From Sphingobium indicum B90A (GTDB taxonomy: Bacteria; Pseudomonadota; Alphaproteobacteria; Sphingomonadales; Sphingomonadaceae), in contig NZ_CP013070.1 in NCBI RefSeq assembly GCF_000264945.2, positions 434,001 to 498,000 of the forward strand: a stretch of 64,000 nt of DNA. Direction: 5' to 3'. A program made the translations under genes and the position numbers. The notes beneath the pieces are model-generated. The model worked only from the letters and a program-made list of their open reading frames with translations, did no database searches and was not told the DNA's origin. Each line of letters starts with the position of its first letter. Position 1 is the stretch's first letter. Shown one piece after another: positions 34,934-46,197 of this stretch.

Positions 34934-35739
34934 TGGAAGGCGTGAACGCGACGCTCCTGGCCGGCTGGTCGCTGGCTGCCTTGCTGTTCGCGGCGGCTTT
35001 GCTGGCCCCGCTTGGCGGCGGGTTGCGGCGGGGCGCGCATCTGGCGAGCGCCGCGATGACGGTCGCGGCGGCCGTGACCCTCTACAGCCATGATGTCATG
35101 GCGCTGCCGCAAATCTGCGCGGCGCTGATCGCCGGAAGCGCTGTCGGGCTGGCGCTGGGGCGCGGCGTTCCGCGATCCGCGCTGCCGTCGCTGCTGGGCG
35201 GGTTTGGCGGGCTGGCGGGGCTGGGGGCGGTCTTCCTGGCAGGAGCGGCCTGGCGCGATCCCCATGCCTTCGGCCTGCTGGACGAAATGACGGACCGGCT
35301 GCGCATGGAGGCCGCTGCCGCGATCGGCGCCGCGCTCGCCTGCGGGGCGATGGCCTGCGCGGGTGCGGCGGCGATCCTGCGGCGCGGGGCAGCGTGGCGG
35401 CACCCCGTCATCGCCGCCGCCACGCTGCCGGCGACCGGCGGGCTGGTCGGGGCCTTCGCGGCGTCTCCCGACCTGTTGAGGCTCCTTGGCTGCATCGCAG
35501 TCGCGCTACTTGCGGGCTGGGCGGCGACGACATCGGCCTTGCGGTCGGGGACCGGACCTGCGCTGGCGCTGGCGGGCGGCTTTGCCGGCTGGGCCGTGGC
35601 GGCGTCCGCCTTCTTCTTGGAAAATATGCCGATGGTCGTCGCGGGAGGGCTGGCGGGAGCGGCCGGCACCCTGTTCCGCGCGCGGCTTTGCGGCAGCGCG
35701 GGCAGGAAGGGGCTTGCCGATGCGGGACGCCGCCCCTAA
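34930..35739 (+). CDS. transhydrogenase PntB membrane-domain homologue lacking NADP domain
   Basis: 269 aa, about eight to nine helices. It aligns along the whole membrane part of PntB: ALIAGSAVGLALGRGV against MVIGGAIGIRLAKKV, GGLAGLGAVFLAGAA against HSFVGLAAVLVGFNS, and FAGWAVAASAFFLENMPMVV against [20 protein letters not shown]. It stops where PntB would enter the NADP-binding domain III. Proton-path residues of E. coli PntB (His91, Asn222) correspond to Gly here. A translocase without nucleotide sites cannot transhydrogenate, so a different role or decay is inferred. Confidence 0.7.
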   Translation: MMEGVNATLLAGWSLAALLFAAALLAPLGGGLRRGAHLASAAMTVAAAVTLYSHDVMALPQICAALIAGSAVGLALGRGVPRSALPSLLGGFGGLAGLGAVFLAGAAWRDPHAFGLLDEMTDRLRMEAAAAIGAALACGAMACAGAAAILRRGAAWRHPVIAAATLPATGGLVGAFAASPDLLRLLGCIAVALLAGWAATTSALRSGTGPALALAGGFAGWAVAASAFFLENMPMVVAGGLAGAAGTLFRARLCGSAGRKGLADAGRRP

Positions 35740-35798
35740 CGATTTGCGCGATGGACAAGCCCGTCCGGCTTCGTCGGCGCATGGGGATAAGCGGATTC

Positions 35799-36491
35799 AT
35801 GAAGAAGCTCGGCCTGATAGGCGGTCTTAGCTGGACGTCGACGGCGCGCTATTATCAGATCATCAACCAGGCCGTGTACCGCGCCAGGGGCGGCCAGCAC
35901 AGCGCTCCGCTGCTGATCGAAAGCCTGGACTTCGCGGACATAGGCCGCTCCACCACGCCCGACGAATGGGCCCATGCGGCCGATGTGCTGACCGCGTCCG
36001 CCAGGCGGCTGGAGCAGGGCGGGGCGGCCGCCCTGCTGATCTGCGCCAATTCCATGCACCGCGTCTATGACGAGGTGCAGGCCGGCGTCGATATTCCGAT
36101 CGTCAACATCGCGGAGGCCGTCGGGCGCAAGATGCAGGCCGACGGCATCGAAAAGGCCGCGCTGATCGGCACGCGCAACGTGATGACGGAGAAATTCTAC
36201 CGCCAGCGGCTGGTGGCGCACGGCATATCGCTGCTGCCGCCCGACATGGAACTGGCCGATCGGATCGACCGGATCGTCTATGACGAGCTGACCATCGGCA
36301 AGGTGAGCCGCGAGTCCGAACGCTATATGAAGTCCGAACTCACCGACATCGCCAAGGAGAATGTGCAGGCCGCGATCCTGGCCTGCACCGAATTGGAGAT
36401 GATCGTCGATGTGAAGGCGAACGTCCTGCCGATCTACGACGGCACCAGCATCCATGCGCGGGCAGGCGTGGACGTGATCCTGGGGGATTGA
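35799..36491 (+). CDS. aspartate/glutamate racemase-family protein
   Basis: 230 aa. N-terminal MKKLGLIGGLSWTSTARYY is typical of the YgeA/aspartate racemase group; the two catalytic Cys lie in ALLICANSMH and ILACTELEM. Interconverts L- and D-aspartate or glutamate. An ATG at 35781 is possible but 35799 fits the family N-terminus. It follows the PntB-like gene on the same strand after 59 bases but a functional link is not evident. Confidence 0.88.
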   Translation: MKKLGLIGGLSWTSTARYYQIINQAVYRARGGQHSAPLLIESLDFADIGRSTTPDEWAHAADVLTASARRLEQGGAAALLICANSMHRVYDEVQAGVDIPIVNIAEAVGRKMQADGIEKAALIGTRNVMTEKFYRQRLVAHGISLLPPDMELADRIDRIVYDELTIGKVSRESERYMKSELTDIAKENVQAAILACTELEMIVDVKANVLPIYDGTSIHARAGVDVILGD

Positions 36492-36662
36492 GGGGGGTCG
36501 GCCCTTCCGGGGCGTGCAGTTTTTGGAAATTCGGGCGGGGAGCGGACGAGTCCCCACGCTTCTCTTCCGGCCCGCCCCTTCCGCCCGATTCCGCATCGCG
36601 TGCAGGCCTGCGCTTCCCCGGCAATAAAATGCTTTCGGGGGTCTGGCTGTTTTCCTGCTTAA

Positions 36663-38201
<1,539 letters not shown>

Positions 38202-38211
38202 ACCCTCGATC

Positions 38212-38316
38212 AAGCCCCTCCCCTTCAGGGGAGGGGTTGGGGGTGGGGGCGTGCCTCAAACGCTGTGCCCTGTATCGATCCCCCACCCCAACCCCTCCCC
38301 TGAAGGGGAGGGGCTT
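38212..38316. repeat. long inverted repeat (CCCCTCCCC family)
   Basis: Two perfect 37-base arms (38212-38249 and 38280-38316), each holding a shorter palindrome CCCCTCCCCTTCAGGGGAGG. It lies between guaB and the rsmB-like gene and probably ends guaB transcription as well as being a repetitive extragenic element; related copies occur at 40154 and 48694. Confidence 0.85.
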
Positions 38317-38324
38317 GTTTCGTC

Positions 38325-39500
38325 ATGACCCCATCCGCCCGTGTCCAGGCCGCCATCGAACTGCTCGACGCCATCATCGCGTCGGCGCGGGATGGCGGCC
38401 CGGCGGCGGACACGCTGATCGCCCGCTATTTCAAGGAACGGCGCTATGCCGGCTCCCGCGACCGGCGGGCGGTGCGCGACCATGTCTATGACGCGGTGCG
38501 CCGCGTCGCCGAACGGCCGGAGAGCGGGCGCGCCGCCATGGTCGGGCTGGCGCGGGAGCGGGCCGAACTGGCCGCATTGTTCGACGGATCGGCCCATGGC
38601 CCGGCGCCGATTGCCGACAGTGAAGCGGGCGCCCCGGCGGGCGTCGTGCCCGGCTGGATCGAACCGCTGCTCGCCGCGCCGGTGGAGCGGGACGCCCTGC
38701 TGGGCCGGGCGCCGGTCGACCTGCGCGTCAACCGGCTGAAGGGCGATCCGGACCGGGTCGCGCAACATTATCCCGATGCGGCCCGGATCGCCGGACTGCC
38801 CGACGCCCTGCGCCTGCCCGAAGGCGCGCCGGTCGAGCTGAGCGACCCCTGGAAATGGGGGCAGGTCGAGGTGCAGGACGCGGGCAGCCAGTTGATCTCC
38901 GCCGTCTGCGCCGCCGCGCCGGGCATGACCGTGATCGACCTTTGCGCCGGGGCGGGGGGCAAGACGCTGGCATTGGCCGCGGCGATGGGCGGCAAGGGCG
39001 TGCTGATCGCCGCCGACACCATCCGCTCGCGCCTCGCCCGGCTCGATCCACGCGCCGAACGGGCCGGGGCGACCTTCATCGAGACGCTGCTGCTGGACCA
39101 GGGGCATGAGGCGGGCGCGCTGGAAAGCCTGAGGGGCCGCGCCAATGTGGTGCTGGTCGACGCGCCCTGTTCGGGCACCGGCACATGGCGGCGCAATCCG
39201 GAGGCGCGCTGGCGGCTGACCCCGGCGCGGCTCGACCGGCTGGCGGCGGAACAGGCGCGGATCCTGGATTTCGCGGCTCCCCTGCTGGCGCCGGGCGGGG
39301 CGTTGATCTATGCTGTCTGCGCGCTGACGGACCGGGAGGGGCGGGATCAGGTGCGGGCATTTCTGGAACGGCATGACGGCTGGACCGTCGAACGGATCGA
39401 AGCGGCGATGGGCCGCGCCCATGGCGACGGGCTGCTGCTGACGCCGGGCCATGACGGGACGGACGGTTTCTATTTCGCGCGGCTGCGACGGACGGCGTGA
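38325..39500 (+). CDS. RsmB-family 16S/tRNA m5C methyltransferase
   Basis: 391 aa. NusB-like helical N-terminus (~1-130), then a SAM domain with [20 protein letters not shown], catalytic [19 protein letters not shown] and the second Cys in [11 protein letters not shown]. It methylates C5 of cytidine in rRNA; RsmB targets 16S C967. Canonical motif IV (PCSG) and VI (Cys) are both present, so activity is expected. The TPR protein follows directly, its upstream GTG overlapping the stop region. Confidence 0.9.
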   Translation: MTPSARVQAAIELLDAIIASARDGGPAADTLIARYFKERRYAGSRDRRAVRDHVYDAVRRVAERPESGRAAMVGLARERAELAALFDGSAHGPAPIADSEAGAPAGVVPGWIEPLLAAPVERDALLGRAPVDLRVNRLKGDPDRVAQHYPDAARIAGLPDALRLPEGAPVELSDPWKWGQVEVQDAGSQLISAVCAAAPGMTVIDLCAGAGGKTLALAAAMGGKGVLIAADTIRSRLARLDPRAERAGATFIETLLLDQGHEAGALESLRGRANVVLVDAPCSGTGTWRRNPEARWRLTPARLDRLAAEQARILDFAAPLLAPGGALIYAVCALTDREGRDQVRAFLERHDGWTVERIEAAMGRAHGDGLLLTPGHDGTDGFYFARLRRTA

Positions 39501-39592
39501 AAGAGTCGATGGACAAGCGCCCGCAAAATCGCGAGACTTGGCCACCGGAATCCGGACCGGAATCAACGCCTGAAACATGGCTGGAGTTGTGC

Positions 39593-40111
39593 ATGCGTTT
39601 TACCCCTGCTTCGGTCGCTTTGGCCGTCCTGCTGACCACCGTTTCCAGCGCAGGCCTGTCGCAGCGCCCGGATTCGCAGATTTCGCCGCTGTCGGTCGAA
39701 TGGCAGAAGGCGGGCGAGGCGGCGCGCAAGGCGGGCAATTATCAGGGCGCGACCGACGCGCTGGAAAGCGCGCTGGCGGTCGATCCGCGCAACCGCACCG
39801 CCTATATCGAACTGGCGCAGGTGGCGCGGGCGCAGGGTTTGCAGGGCAAGGCGATCCGCCTCTATCGCGAGGCGCTGTTGCTGGAACCCAATGACGTCGC
39901 CGCTCTGGTGGGCCAGGGCGAGGCGATGGTCGAAAAGGGCGCCATCGCCAAGGCCAAGGAAAATCTCGCCCAGGCGCAGGGCCTGTGCAAGGCGAACTGC
40001 GCGGCCGTAGGCCAACTGGCGGCGGCGATAGAGAAAGGCCCGCCCGCGACCGTGCTGAGCGCGAAGGATAGCGTCCCCGCGCCCAAGGGATCGGCAACCG
40101 AGACGCCTTGA
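39593..40111 (+). CDS. secreted tetratricopeptide-repeat protein
   Basis: 172 aa. Start at 39593 is fixed by TGGAG six bases upstream; the signal peptide is about residues 1-25 ([20 protein letters not shown]). Two TPR units ([40 protein letters not shown]) follow, then a CKANC pair. The longer GTG start at 39497 is rejected. Probably a periplasmic scaffold; function unknown. It is on the same strand as the methyltransferase gene, about 90 bases after it. Confidence 0.8.
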   Translation: MRFTPASVALAVLLTTVSSAGLSQRPDSQISPLSVEWQKAGEAARKAGNYQGATDALESALAVDPRNRTAYIELAQVARAQGLQGKAIRLYREALLLEPNDVAALVGQGEAMVEKGAIAKAKENLAQAQGLCKANCAAVGQLAAAIEKGPPATVLSAKDSVPAPKGSATETP

Positions 40112-40432
40112 TCCACAAGCTACACTGCCGCCGAGCCTCCACAACCTTTCTCCGCCCCTCCCTTCCAGGGAGGGGCCGGGGGTGGGTAGCCGAGCGCAGC
40201 GAGGCTCGTTACGGCAGGATCATGCGCCGCGTCCCGCATCGGCCCGGCTGAAAATGGCCATGAGCGGACATTAGTTTTCCGTCACCCCGGACTTGATCCG
40301 GGGTCCCGCTTTTGCCTCTACACCGCGCCCAGCCCAAGGCAGCGGGACCCCGGATCAAGTCCGGGGTGACGAATAGGGGGAGGGGCGACGAATAGGGGGG
40401 CGTCCGCTCTCCACCAAAGCCAGACTCAAAAA
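40112..40432. other. gene-free intergenic stretch with two repeat families
   Basis: 320 bases between the convergent TPR and rsmA genes. It holds a CCCCTCCC hairpin (40154-40176, perfect 9-base stem) and the second copy of the 31-base REP arms at 40280-40371. No coding potential. The repeats probably serve as bidirectional terminators. Confidence 0.7.
40280..40371. repeat. REP-like palindromic element, copy 2
   Basis: Perfect 31-base inverted arms (40280-40310 and 40341-40371), identical to the copy at 31919-32009 but with an unrelated loop. Located between convergent genes. Confidence 0.9.
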
Positions 40433-41275
40433 CTAAAGCCGCCCCAACACCCGCGCGACCTCAACAAATTCCTCGACGCTCACCGTTTCAGCCCGTCGTT
40501 GCGCGTCGATGCCGACCGCCTCCAGCGCCTCCAGCGCACCGGGCAGGCCTTTCAGGCTCTGCCGCAGCATCTTGCGGCGCTGGCCGAAGGCGGCGGCGGT
40601 CAGGCGTTCGAGATGCTTCAACTGCACCCCCTCAGGCGCGGGCCTGGGCGTGATGTGGACCACCGCCGACATCACCTTCGGCGGCGGGGTGAAGGCGCTG
40701 CGGTGGACCTTCATCGCGATGCGGGCGTCGCTGCGCCATTGGGAGAGCACCGCCAGGCGGCCATAATGGTCGCCGCCCGGCTTCGCGACGATCCGCTCCG
40801 CCACCTCCATCTGGAACATCAACGTCAGGGTCGACCACCAGGGAAGCGGACTCCACTCCGCCGAAAGCCAGCCGATCAGCAGCGCCGTGCCGACATTATA
40901 GGGCAGGTTGGCGATGACATGGGCGCCTTCGCCCGCCTCGGCGCGGGCGTCGACCTCCATCGCGTCGCCGGAAAGGACGCGAAGCTGGCCCGGAAAGGCC
41001 GCGTCCAGTTCGGCCAGCGCGGGCAGGCAGCGCCGGTCCCGCTCCACCGCGACCAGCTTCGCCCCGCCGCGCAGGATGGCGCGGGTCAGGCCGCCGGGGC
41101 CGGGGCCGACCTCGAAGGCGGGCTGGCCTTCCAGCGGGCCGGGAATGGCGGCGATGCGGTCCAGCAACTGCTCGTCCAGCAGGAAATTCTGGCCCAGCGC
41201 CTTGCTCGCCTGCAATCCATGGGCGGCGATCACCTCTCGCAGCGGCGGGAGCGCCCGACGGGTATCGGCAGCCAT
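40433..41275 (-). CDS. rsmA: 16S rRNA dimethyladenosine transferase
   Basis: 280 aa. The N-terminal motif [21 protein letters not shown] motif [15 protein letters not shown] and catalytic [12 protein letters not shown] identify KsgA/RsmA, which dimethylates two adenines at the 3' end of 16S rRNA. The start at 41275 is 6 bases from the pdxA stop, and it is the last gene of the lptD-surA-pdxA-rsmA operon known across Proteobacteria. Confidence 0.96.
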   Translation of the reverse strand: MAADTRRALPPLREVIAAHGLQASKALGQNFLLDEQLLDRIAAIPGPLEGQPAFEVGPGPGGLTRAILRGGAKLVAVERDRRCLPALAELDAAFPGQLRVLSGDAMEVDARAEAGEGAHVIANLPYNVGTALLIGWLSAEWSPLPWWSTLTLMFQMEVAERIVAKPGGDHYGRLAVLSQWRSDARIAMKVHRSAFTPPPKVMSAVVHITPRPAPEGVQLKHLERLTAAAFGQRRKMLRQSLKGLPGALEALEAVGIDAQRRAETVSVEEFVEVARVLGRL

Positions 41276-41280
41276 GGGCC

Positions 41281-42273
41281 TCAGCAGCCGGGGGTCAGCC
41301 GGGCGCGGGCGGCTTCGGCGGCCATCCTGATCGCCGCCATCATCGCGCCGGGGTTGGCGCTGTCCGTGCCCGCAATGCCGAAGGCGGTGCCGTGGTCGGG
41401 CGAGGTGCGGACGATGGGCAGCCCCAGGGTGATGTTGACGCCCTCGTCGAAATTCAGCGTCTTGATCGGGATCAGCGCCTGATCGTGATACATGCACAGC
41501 GCCGCGTCATAGGTTTCGCGGGCGCGGGCATGGAACAGCGTGTCGGCGGCGAGCGGGCCGCTGATGTCGTAACCCTCCGCCTGGAGCGACTCCACGGCGG
41601 GGCGGATGACATCGATCTCCTCCCGCCCCAGCGCCCCGCCTTCGCCGGCATGGGGGTTAAGGCCCGCGACCACCAGCCGGGGGCGGCCGATGCCGAAATT
41701 GCGCTGAAGCCCCTTGGCGGTGGTGATGGCGCGGGCGCGGATCAGGTCGATTGTCAGCGCGGACGGCACGTCGGCCAGGGGGATGTGAATAGTGATCGGC
41801 ACGACCTTCAGCGACGGCCCCGCCAGCATCATCACGGCGTTGTGGGGCGCCACGCCGCAGCGTTCCGCGATGAATTCGGTCTGCCCCGGATGGGCGAAGC
41901 CGACGCCGTAAAGCTGCTCCTTGCCGACCGGGGCGGTGACGATCCCGGCCGCCGAACCGCTGCGGGCCAGGCCCACGGCGACTTCCAGCGCCTGGAACGC
42001 CGCGCGCGCGCCGTCGATGCTGGGCGTACCGGGCGTGATCTCTCCCGCGTCCGCCACTTGCAGGCAGGGCAGGGCCTTGTCGAAGACCTCCGCCGCTTCC
42101 TCCGGCGTGCTGACCGGCTCGACCGGGCCGAGCCAGACGGCGCGCAGGGACGCGGCGTCGCCCACGGCGAAGAAGGGCGACAGGCCCCGCGCCTCCCGCA
42201 TGACCCAGCTTTTGGCGACGATTTCCGGGCCAATGCCCGCCGGATCGCCCAGCGACACGGCGAAGGGCGGCAT
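41281..42273 (-). CDS. pdxA: 4-hydroxythreonine-4-phosphate dehydrogenase
   Basis: 330 aa. [15 protein letters not shown] is the nucleotide and metal-site opening, GHPGQTEF-like sequence ([13 protein letters not shown]) carries one metal His, and LNPHAGEGG plus [11 protein letters not shown] hold the others. It oxidises 4-phosphohydroxy-L-threonine in pyridoxal phosphate synthesis. MPPFAV at 42273 is chosen; an upstream ATG at 42306 would overlap surA. Placed between surA and rsmA as in other bacteria. Confidence 0.95.
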   Translation of the reverse strand: MPPFAVSLGDPAGIGPEIVAKSWVMREARGLSPFFAVGDAASLRAVWLGPVEPVSTPEEAAEVFDKALPCLQVADAGEITPGTPSIDGARAAFQALEVAVGLARSGSAAGIVTAPVGKEQLYGVGFAHPGQTEFIAERCGVAPHNAVMMLAGPSLKVVPITIHIPLADVPSALTIDLIRARAITTAKGLQRNFGIGRPRLVVAGLNPHAGEGGALGREEIDVIRPAVESLQAEGYDISGPLAADTLFHARARETYDAALCMYHDQALIPIKTLNFDEGVNITLGLPIVRTSPDHGTAFGIAGTDSANPGAMMAAIRMAAEAARARLTPGC

Positions 42274-42283
42274 ATCCGCCGGA

Positions 42284-43669
42284 TCAGTTATAGTCGATAA
42301 CGGCATCGCGGCGAAGATCGCGCAGATAGATGCGGGCGCGCTTGTTGACCCGTTCCTCCTCCAACTGCGCCATGATCTGTTCGGCGTTGGGCGCGGCGGC
42401 GGAGGAGGCTTCGTCGCGGCCGCAGACGACCAGCACGCGCACGCCGTCATTGATCGATCCGAAGGGCGGCGTCGCCTCTCCCACCTGGAGGTTCAGGAGG
42501 ATGTCCTGCAACTGCGGCGGCAGGTCGCGCAGCTTCACATTGTCGTTGTCGACCACGTCGGCGCCGATCTTGCCGCCCAGTTCATTGGCCTGGCCGCAGC
42601 CCTTGACCGCCTTGACCTGCGCGGCGAAGGCGGCCGCCCTGGTGCTCGCCTGTTCCTTGGTCGTGCCGGCGGGGAAGCTGACGGAAAGCTGCTTGAGGCT
42701 GAGCAGCGCGTCGCGCGGATCGGCGGTCAGCACCTTGCGCTTGTCCATGACATAGATGATCGAGACGCCGCCCGGCACGCCGATCGGGCCGGCGATCTGG
42801 CCGACCTGCATCTCGGCGGCCGCCTGCGCCAGTTCGTCGGGCAACTGGACGGGACGGACCCAGCCCAGGTCGCCGCCGACCGCCGCCGTGGAGGCTTCGG
42901 AAAATTGCCGCGCATAGGCGGCGAAGCTGCCGCCCTGCTTGATCTGGTCGATGATGTTGCGGGCGTTGGCGACGATCTGCTGCTGGTTTTCCGGCGTGGC
43001 CGACAGGTAGATTTCCCCGATGCGGAATTCGTCGCTGCCCTTGGCCGCGTTCATGCGGTCCACCACCGACTTCACCTCATCCTCCGACACGTTGACGAAG
43101 GGCTGGATATTGCGGCGGAGCAGGCGGCTCCAGGCCAGCTCGCCCTCGATCTGCCGCTTGATGCTGGCCGACGAGCTGCCCTGCTGGCGCAGATATTGGT
43201 CGAACTGGGCGGGGGACTGGCGGAAATTGGCCGCGACCCGCTCATAGCTCTGGTCGATCTCGGCCTTGTCCACCTTGATGTCGTTGGCGGCGGCTTCCTG
43301 GATCTGGAGCGTTTCGTCGATGAGGTTGCGCAGCACCTGGACGCGCAGCCTTTCCTTCTCCTCGTCCGACACCTTGCCGCCATTGGCGGTGATGATCAGG
43401 GCCAGGCGCTGGTCGACGTCGGTGCCGGTGATGATGCGGCCGTTGACGATGGCCGTCGCCTTGCGGACATTGGGGTCGCTCTTGCCGAAGATGGTCACGT
43501 CCCTGGGCAGGTTGAGTTGCTGCGAGGCGACGCCGTCATCGTCGCCGACCGTCTGGGCCGCGACGGCGTTCACGCCCGTCGCCAGGAGGGCCGAGGACAG
43601 GAGCATGGTGCGAAAACCCGACCGGACATGGCTGCCAATGCGGGAAAACGGGGAAACGACAGGCTGCAT
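42284..43669 (-). CDS. surA: periplasmic chaperone/peptidyl-prolyl isomerase SurA
   Basis: 461 aa. A signal peptide (residues 1-38) is followed by the SurA N-domain ([30 protein letters not shown]), then a rotamase domain (FRIGEIYLSATPENQQ, GGDLGWVRPVQLPDELAQA), and a weaker second one (LRDLPPQLQDILLNLQVGEA). It escorts outer-membrane proteins such as LptD, encoded directly upstream. The start at 43669 follows the conserved operon; upstream frame residues are not used. Confidence 0.93.
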   Translation of the reverse strand: MQPVVSPFSRIGSHVRSGFRTMLLSSALLATGVNAVAAQTVGDDDGVASQQLNLPRDVTIFGKSDPNVRKATAIVNGRIITGTDVDQRLALIITANGGKVSDEEKERLRVQVLRNLIDETLQIQEAAANDIKVDKAEIDQSYERVAANFRQSPAQFDQYLRQQGSSSASIKRQIEGELAWSRLLRRNIQPFVNVSEDEVKSVVDRMNAAKGSDEFRIGEIYLSATPENQQQIVANARNIIDQIKQGGSFAAYARQFSEASTAAVGGDLGWVRPVQLPDELAQAAAEMQVGQIAGPIGVPGGVSIIYVMDKRKVLTADPRDALLSLKQLSVSFPAGTTKEQASTRAAAFAAQVKAVKGCGQANELGGKIGADVVDNDNVKLRDLPPQLQDILLNLQVGEATPPFGSINDGVRVLVVCGRDEASSAAAPNAEQIMAQLEEERVNKRARIYLRDLRRDAVIDYN

Positions 43670-43755
43670 CGTCGACAAAAATCTCCAATCGGTTCGGCAC
43701 GAGATGCGCCGATCCGCCTTAACCGACCCTGAGCAGGAAGCGGGAAGGCTGATCC

Positions 43756-46020
43756 TTATATGCCAATATTGCGAAAAGCCAGCCGAAGCTGGAAGCTGTT
43801 GCCCTTTCGCGCGTCGCCCAGCACCTGATAGTCGCGCCGCCAGGTGAGGCCGAGCGTCAGGCAATCGTCCTCATAGGCGATGCCCAGGCGGTGGCGGACG
43901 GGTTCATAGCCGTCCGCGACCGACAGCGGATCTTCCTTCGTGTCGGTCAGGTCGATGACGGTCGAACCGAAGACCGACCAGAAGCGGGCGAACTGGACGC
44001 GCGCGCCCAGGCGCAATTCCTCCCGGTCCTGCAAATCCTCCAGATTGCGGTCGGCGTCGCGGTTGAGGCGGAGATAGCCGACCGTCGCATAGGTCTTGCG
44101 GCTGCCGACCGTCGCGTCGATTTCGTTGCGGCGGACGGCCAGCTTGTCCTTGTCCACGCGGAAGCGGTGGGTGACGCTGATGAAATCCCTGTAGCGGACG
44201 GTGGTGCGGCCGACGATGTCGGACAGGCGGTCCGACAGGCCGGTGCCGTCGGGCAGGATGCTTTCCCGGCTGTTCAGGCGATAGCTTTGCCCGACCACGC
44301 TCTCCAGCGAGAAGTTCGGCAATGACAGGCTATATTCCAGGCCATAGGTGACGCGGGTCGAATCCTCGAACCTGTCGTAACCGGAAAAGCGGTTCAGGGC
44401 GAAGAGGTTGCTGTCCTCCAGGTCGATGGCGCGGGCGTCCTCATTGGGGACGGAAAGGTTCGCGATCCTGGGCGCGGCGACGATCTGGACGCGCGGCGCG
44501 ATGCGCTGCACGCCGCCGAACGCCTGGCCCATGAAGGGCCAGCGCATGTCGACGGCGGCTGCCGCGATGCCCCGCGCCTTCCACCCCGGATCGCCGGCGT
44601 AGCTGACCACGCTGTTCATCAGATTGTCGCTGCTGTGATAGACGTCGCCGCGCAGATAGGTGGTGAAGGTGACTTCCTGCCCCATCGGCGTCAGCTTGCG
44701 CAGGTTCCATTCGAAGGCGGCGAAGGCGCGCTGCGTGTCCTGGCCATGGGTGCGGGTGATGGCCAGGCTGTTCGCCTGCAACTGCGCCACGCCGCCCAGC
44801 AGCGGGTCTTTCATCCGCAGGCGATAGTCGATCACCGGCAGCGCGATCGGCATCTGCCCCTGCGAATCGCCGGTGCGCAGCGTCTGCACCGCCCAGCCGG
44901 CTATGGAGAAATAGCTTCTCTCCCCGATCCGTCGGGCGTTGAGCGTGGAGCGCAGCCGGTCGTCGTTGCTGATGTCGTAGCGGCGCAGGAAGGTGCGGTC
45001 GGTCGCGGCGCGGATCGATCCGCCTATGCTCCATTCCGGCGTCAGTTGCAGCGCGCCGCTGGCGTCCAGATGGCCGCGAAAATCCTTTTCCGACCCCGCC
45101 GGCGCTGTGGAGGACGGGTTGCCGGTGGCGACGCGGCTGCCATAGGTGGCGTAGCCGGTGATCTGATAGGCGCCCCTGTCCCACAGATGCCGGTAATTGC
45201 CCTCCAGCATCGGCAGCGTTTCGGTATAGACATGCGGCGTGACGGTCAGGTCGCGATTGGGCGCCAGCTTCATATAATAGGGCAGCGCCACTTCGAACCC
45301 GTTGTTCCGGTCGTAGCGCAGGTTCGGAACCAGCAGGCCGCTGCCGCCATTGTCGCCCACAGGATGGGAAAAGCCGGGCAGCGGGATCAGCGGCAGGCCG
45401 AACAGCTCCACGCTGGCGTTGCTGTATTTGACGCGGGCCTTGACCGGATCGTAGACGACCCGGACCGCCTTGATCTGCCAGGTCGGCTCCTTGGGGCAGC
45501 CCTCATGATCCTCGACCGCGCAGCCGGTATAGGCGGCCTTGCGCAGCGTATAGACGCCGTTCACCCGCTGGCCGTCGGCGGCGGCCAGCCGACCGCCCGA
45601 TTGCAGCACCAGCAGCATGTTGCGGACCATGCCGTCCTGAAGGGAATCGGTGACGTCGAACCTGTCGCCATAGGCGATATTGCCTTCGGGATCGGTGACG
45701 GACACGTTGCCGGTCGCCTCCACCTTGCCCGTGGTGCGGTTCCACACGACCTTGTCGGCGCGCAGCCGGTTGCCTTCCCGCAGCAACTGCACATTGCCGC
45801 TGGCGGTCACGACCTCGCTGTCGCTGTCATATTCCAGAGCGTCGGCGGCGAAGCCGATCTGGTCGTCATTTTCCGGCACCGGCGCGTCGGGCGCGCTGAC
45901 CGTCGTCGGCGGTTCCTGCAACTGCTGCGCGGCGGCATGGGGGGCGATCCCCAGCCACGAAAGGGCGACGCTCGCGGCCAGGGCCTTTTTGAAACGCAAG
46001 GGGAAAGGGGAAATCTGCAA
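43756..46020 (-). CDS. lptD: LPS-assembly outer-membrane protein LptD
   Basis: 754 aa. After a signal peptide (to AAAQ), an OstA domain (NDDQIGFAADALEYDSDSEV, GNVQLLREGNRLRADKVVWN) is followed by a C-terminal beta-barrel (~350-754). With LptE it inserts lipopolysaccharide in the outer leaflet. No ATG exists in frame near the signal peptide; the best start is TTG at 46020, which has an AAGAGG site upstream. Cys pairs for disulfide rearrangement are visible (AYTGCAVEDHEGC, DDCLTLG). Confidence 0.92.
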   Translation of the reverse strand: MQISPFPLRFKKALAASVALSWLGIAPHAAAQQLQEPPTTVSAPDAPVPENDDQIGFAADALEYDSDSEVVTASGNVQLLREGNRLRADKVVWNRTTGKVEATGNVSVTDPEGNIAYGDRFDVTDSLQDGMVRNMLLVLQSGGRLAAADGQRVNGVYTLRKAAYTGCAVEDHEGCPKEPTWQIKAVRVVYDPVKARVKYSNASVELFGLPLIPLPGFSHPVGDNGGSGLLVPNLRYDRNNGFEVALPYYMKLAPNRDLTVTPHVYTETLPMLEGNYRHLWDRGAYQITGYATYGSRVATGNPSSTAPAGSEKDFRGHLDASGALQLTPEWSIGGSIRAATDRTFLRRYDISNDDRLRSTLNARRIGERSYFSIAGWAVQTLRTGDSQGQMPIALPVIDYRLRMKDPLLGGVAQLQANSLAITRTHGQDTQRAFAAFEWNLRKLTPMGQEVTFTTYLRGDVYHSSDNLMNSVVSYAGDPGWKARGIAAAAVDMRWPFMGQAFGGVQRIAPRVQIVAAPRIANLSVPNEDARAIDLEDSNLFALNRFSGYDRFEDSTRVTYGLEYSLSLPNFSLESVVGQSYRLNSRESILPDGTGLSDRLSDIVGRTTVRYRDFISVTHRFRVDKDKLAVRRNEIDATVGSRKTYATVGYLRLNRDADRNLEDLQDREELRLGARVQFARFWSVFGSTVIDLTDTKEDPLSVADGYEPVRHRLGIAYEDDCLTLGLTWRRDYQVLGDARKGNSFQLRLAFRNIGI

Positions 46021-46197
46021 AGGTGGGGGCCTCTTCGGGGGCGCTTTGTTTCCGCCTATCGCACTGCTTTGCGCGCGCCGCAATCTTTCACCGCCAGTCT
46101 TTTGCCCGAAATCGGTCGAACGGCTTTGCCAGACGGTCGAACCCGCACTATCTGGAGGCGGAAGACATAGAGCCCCGCAGGAAATAAAGGACCATAG

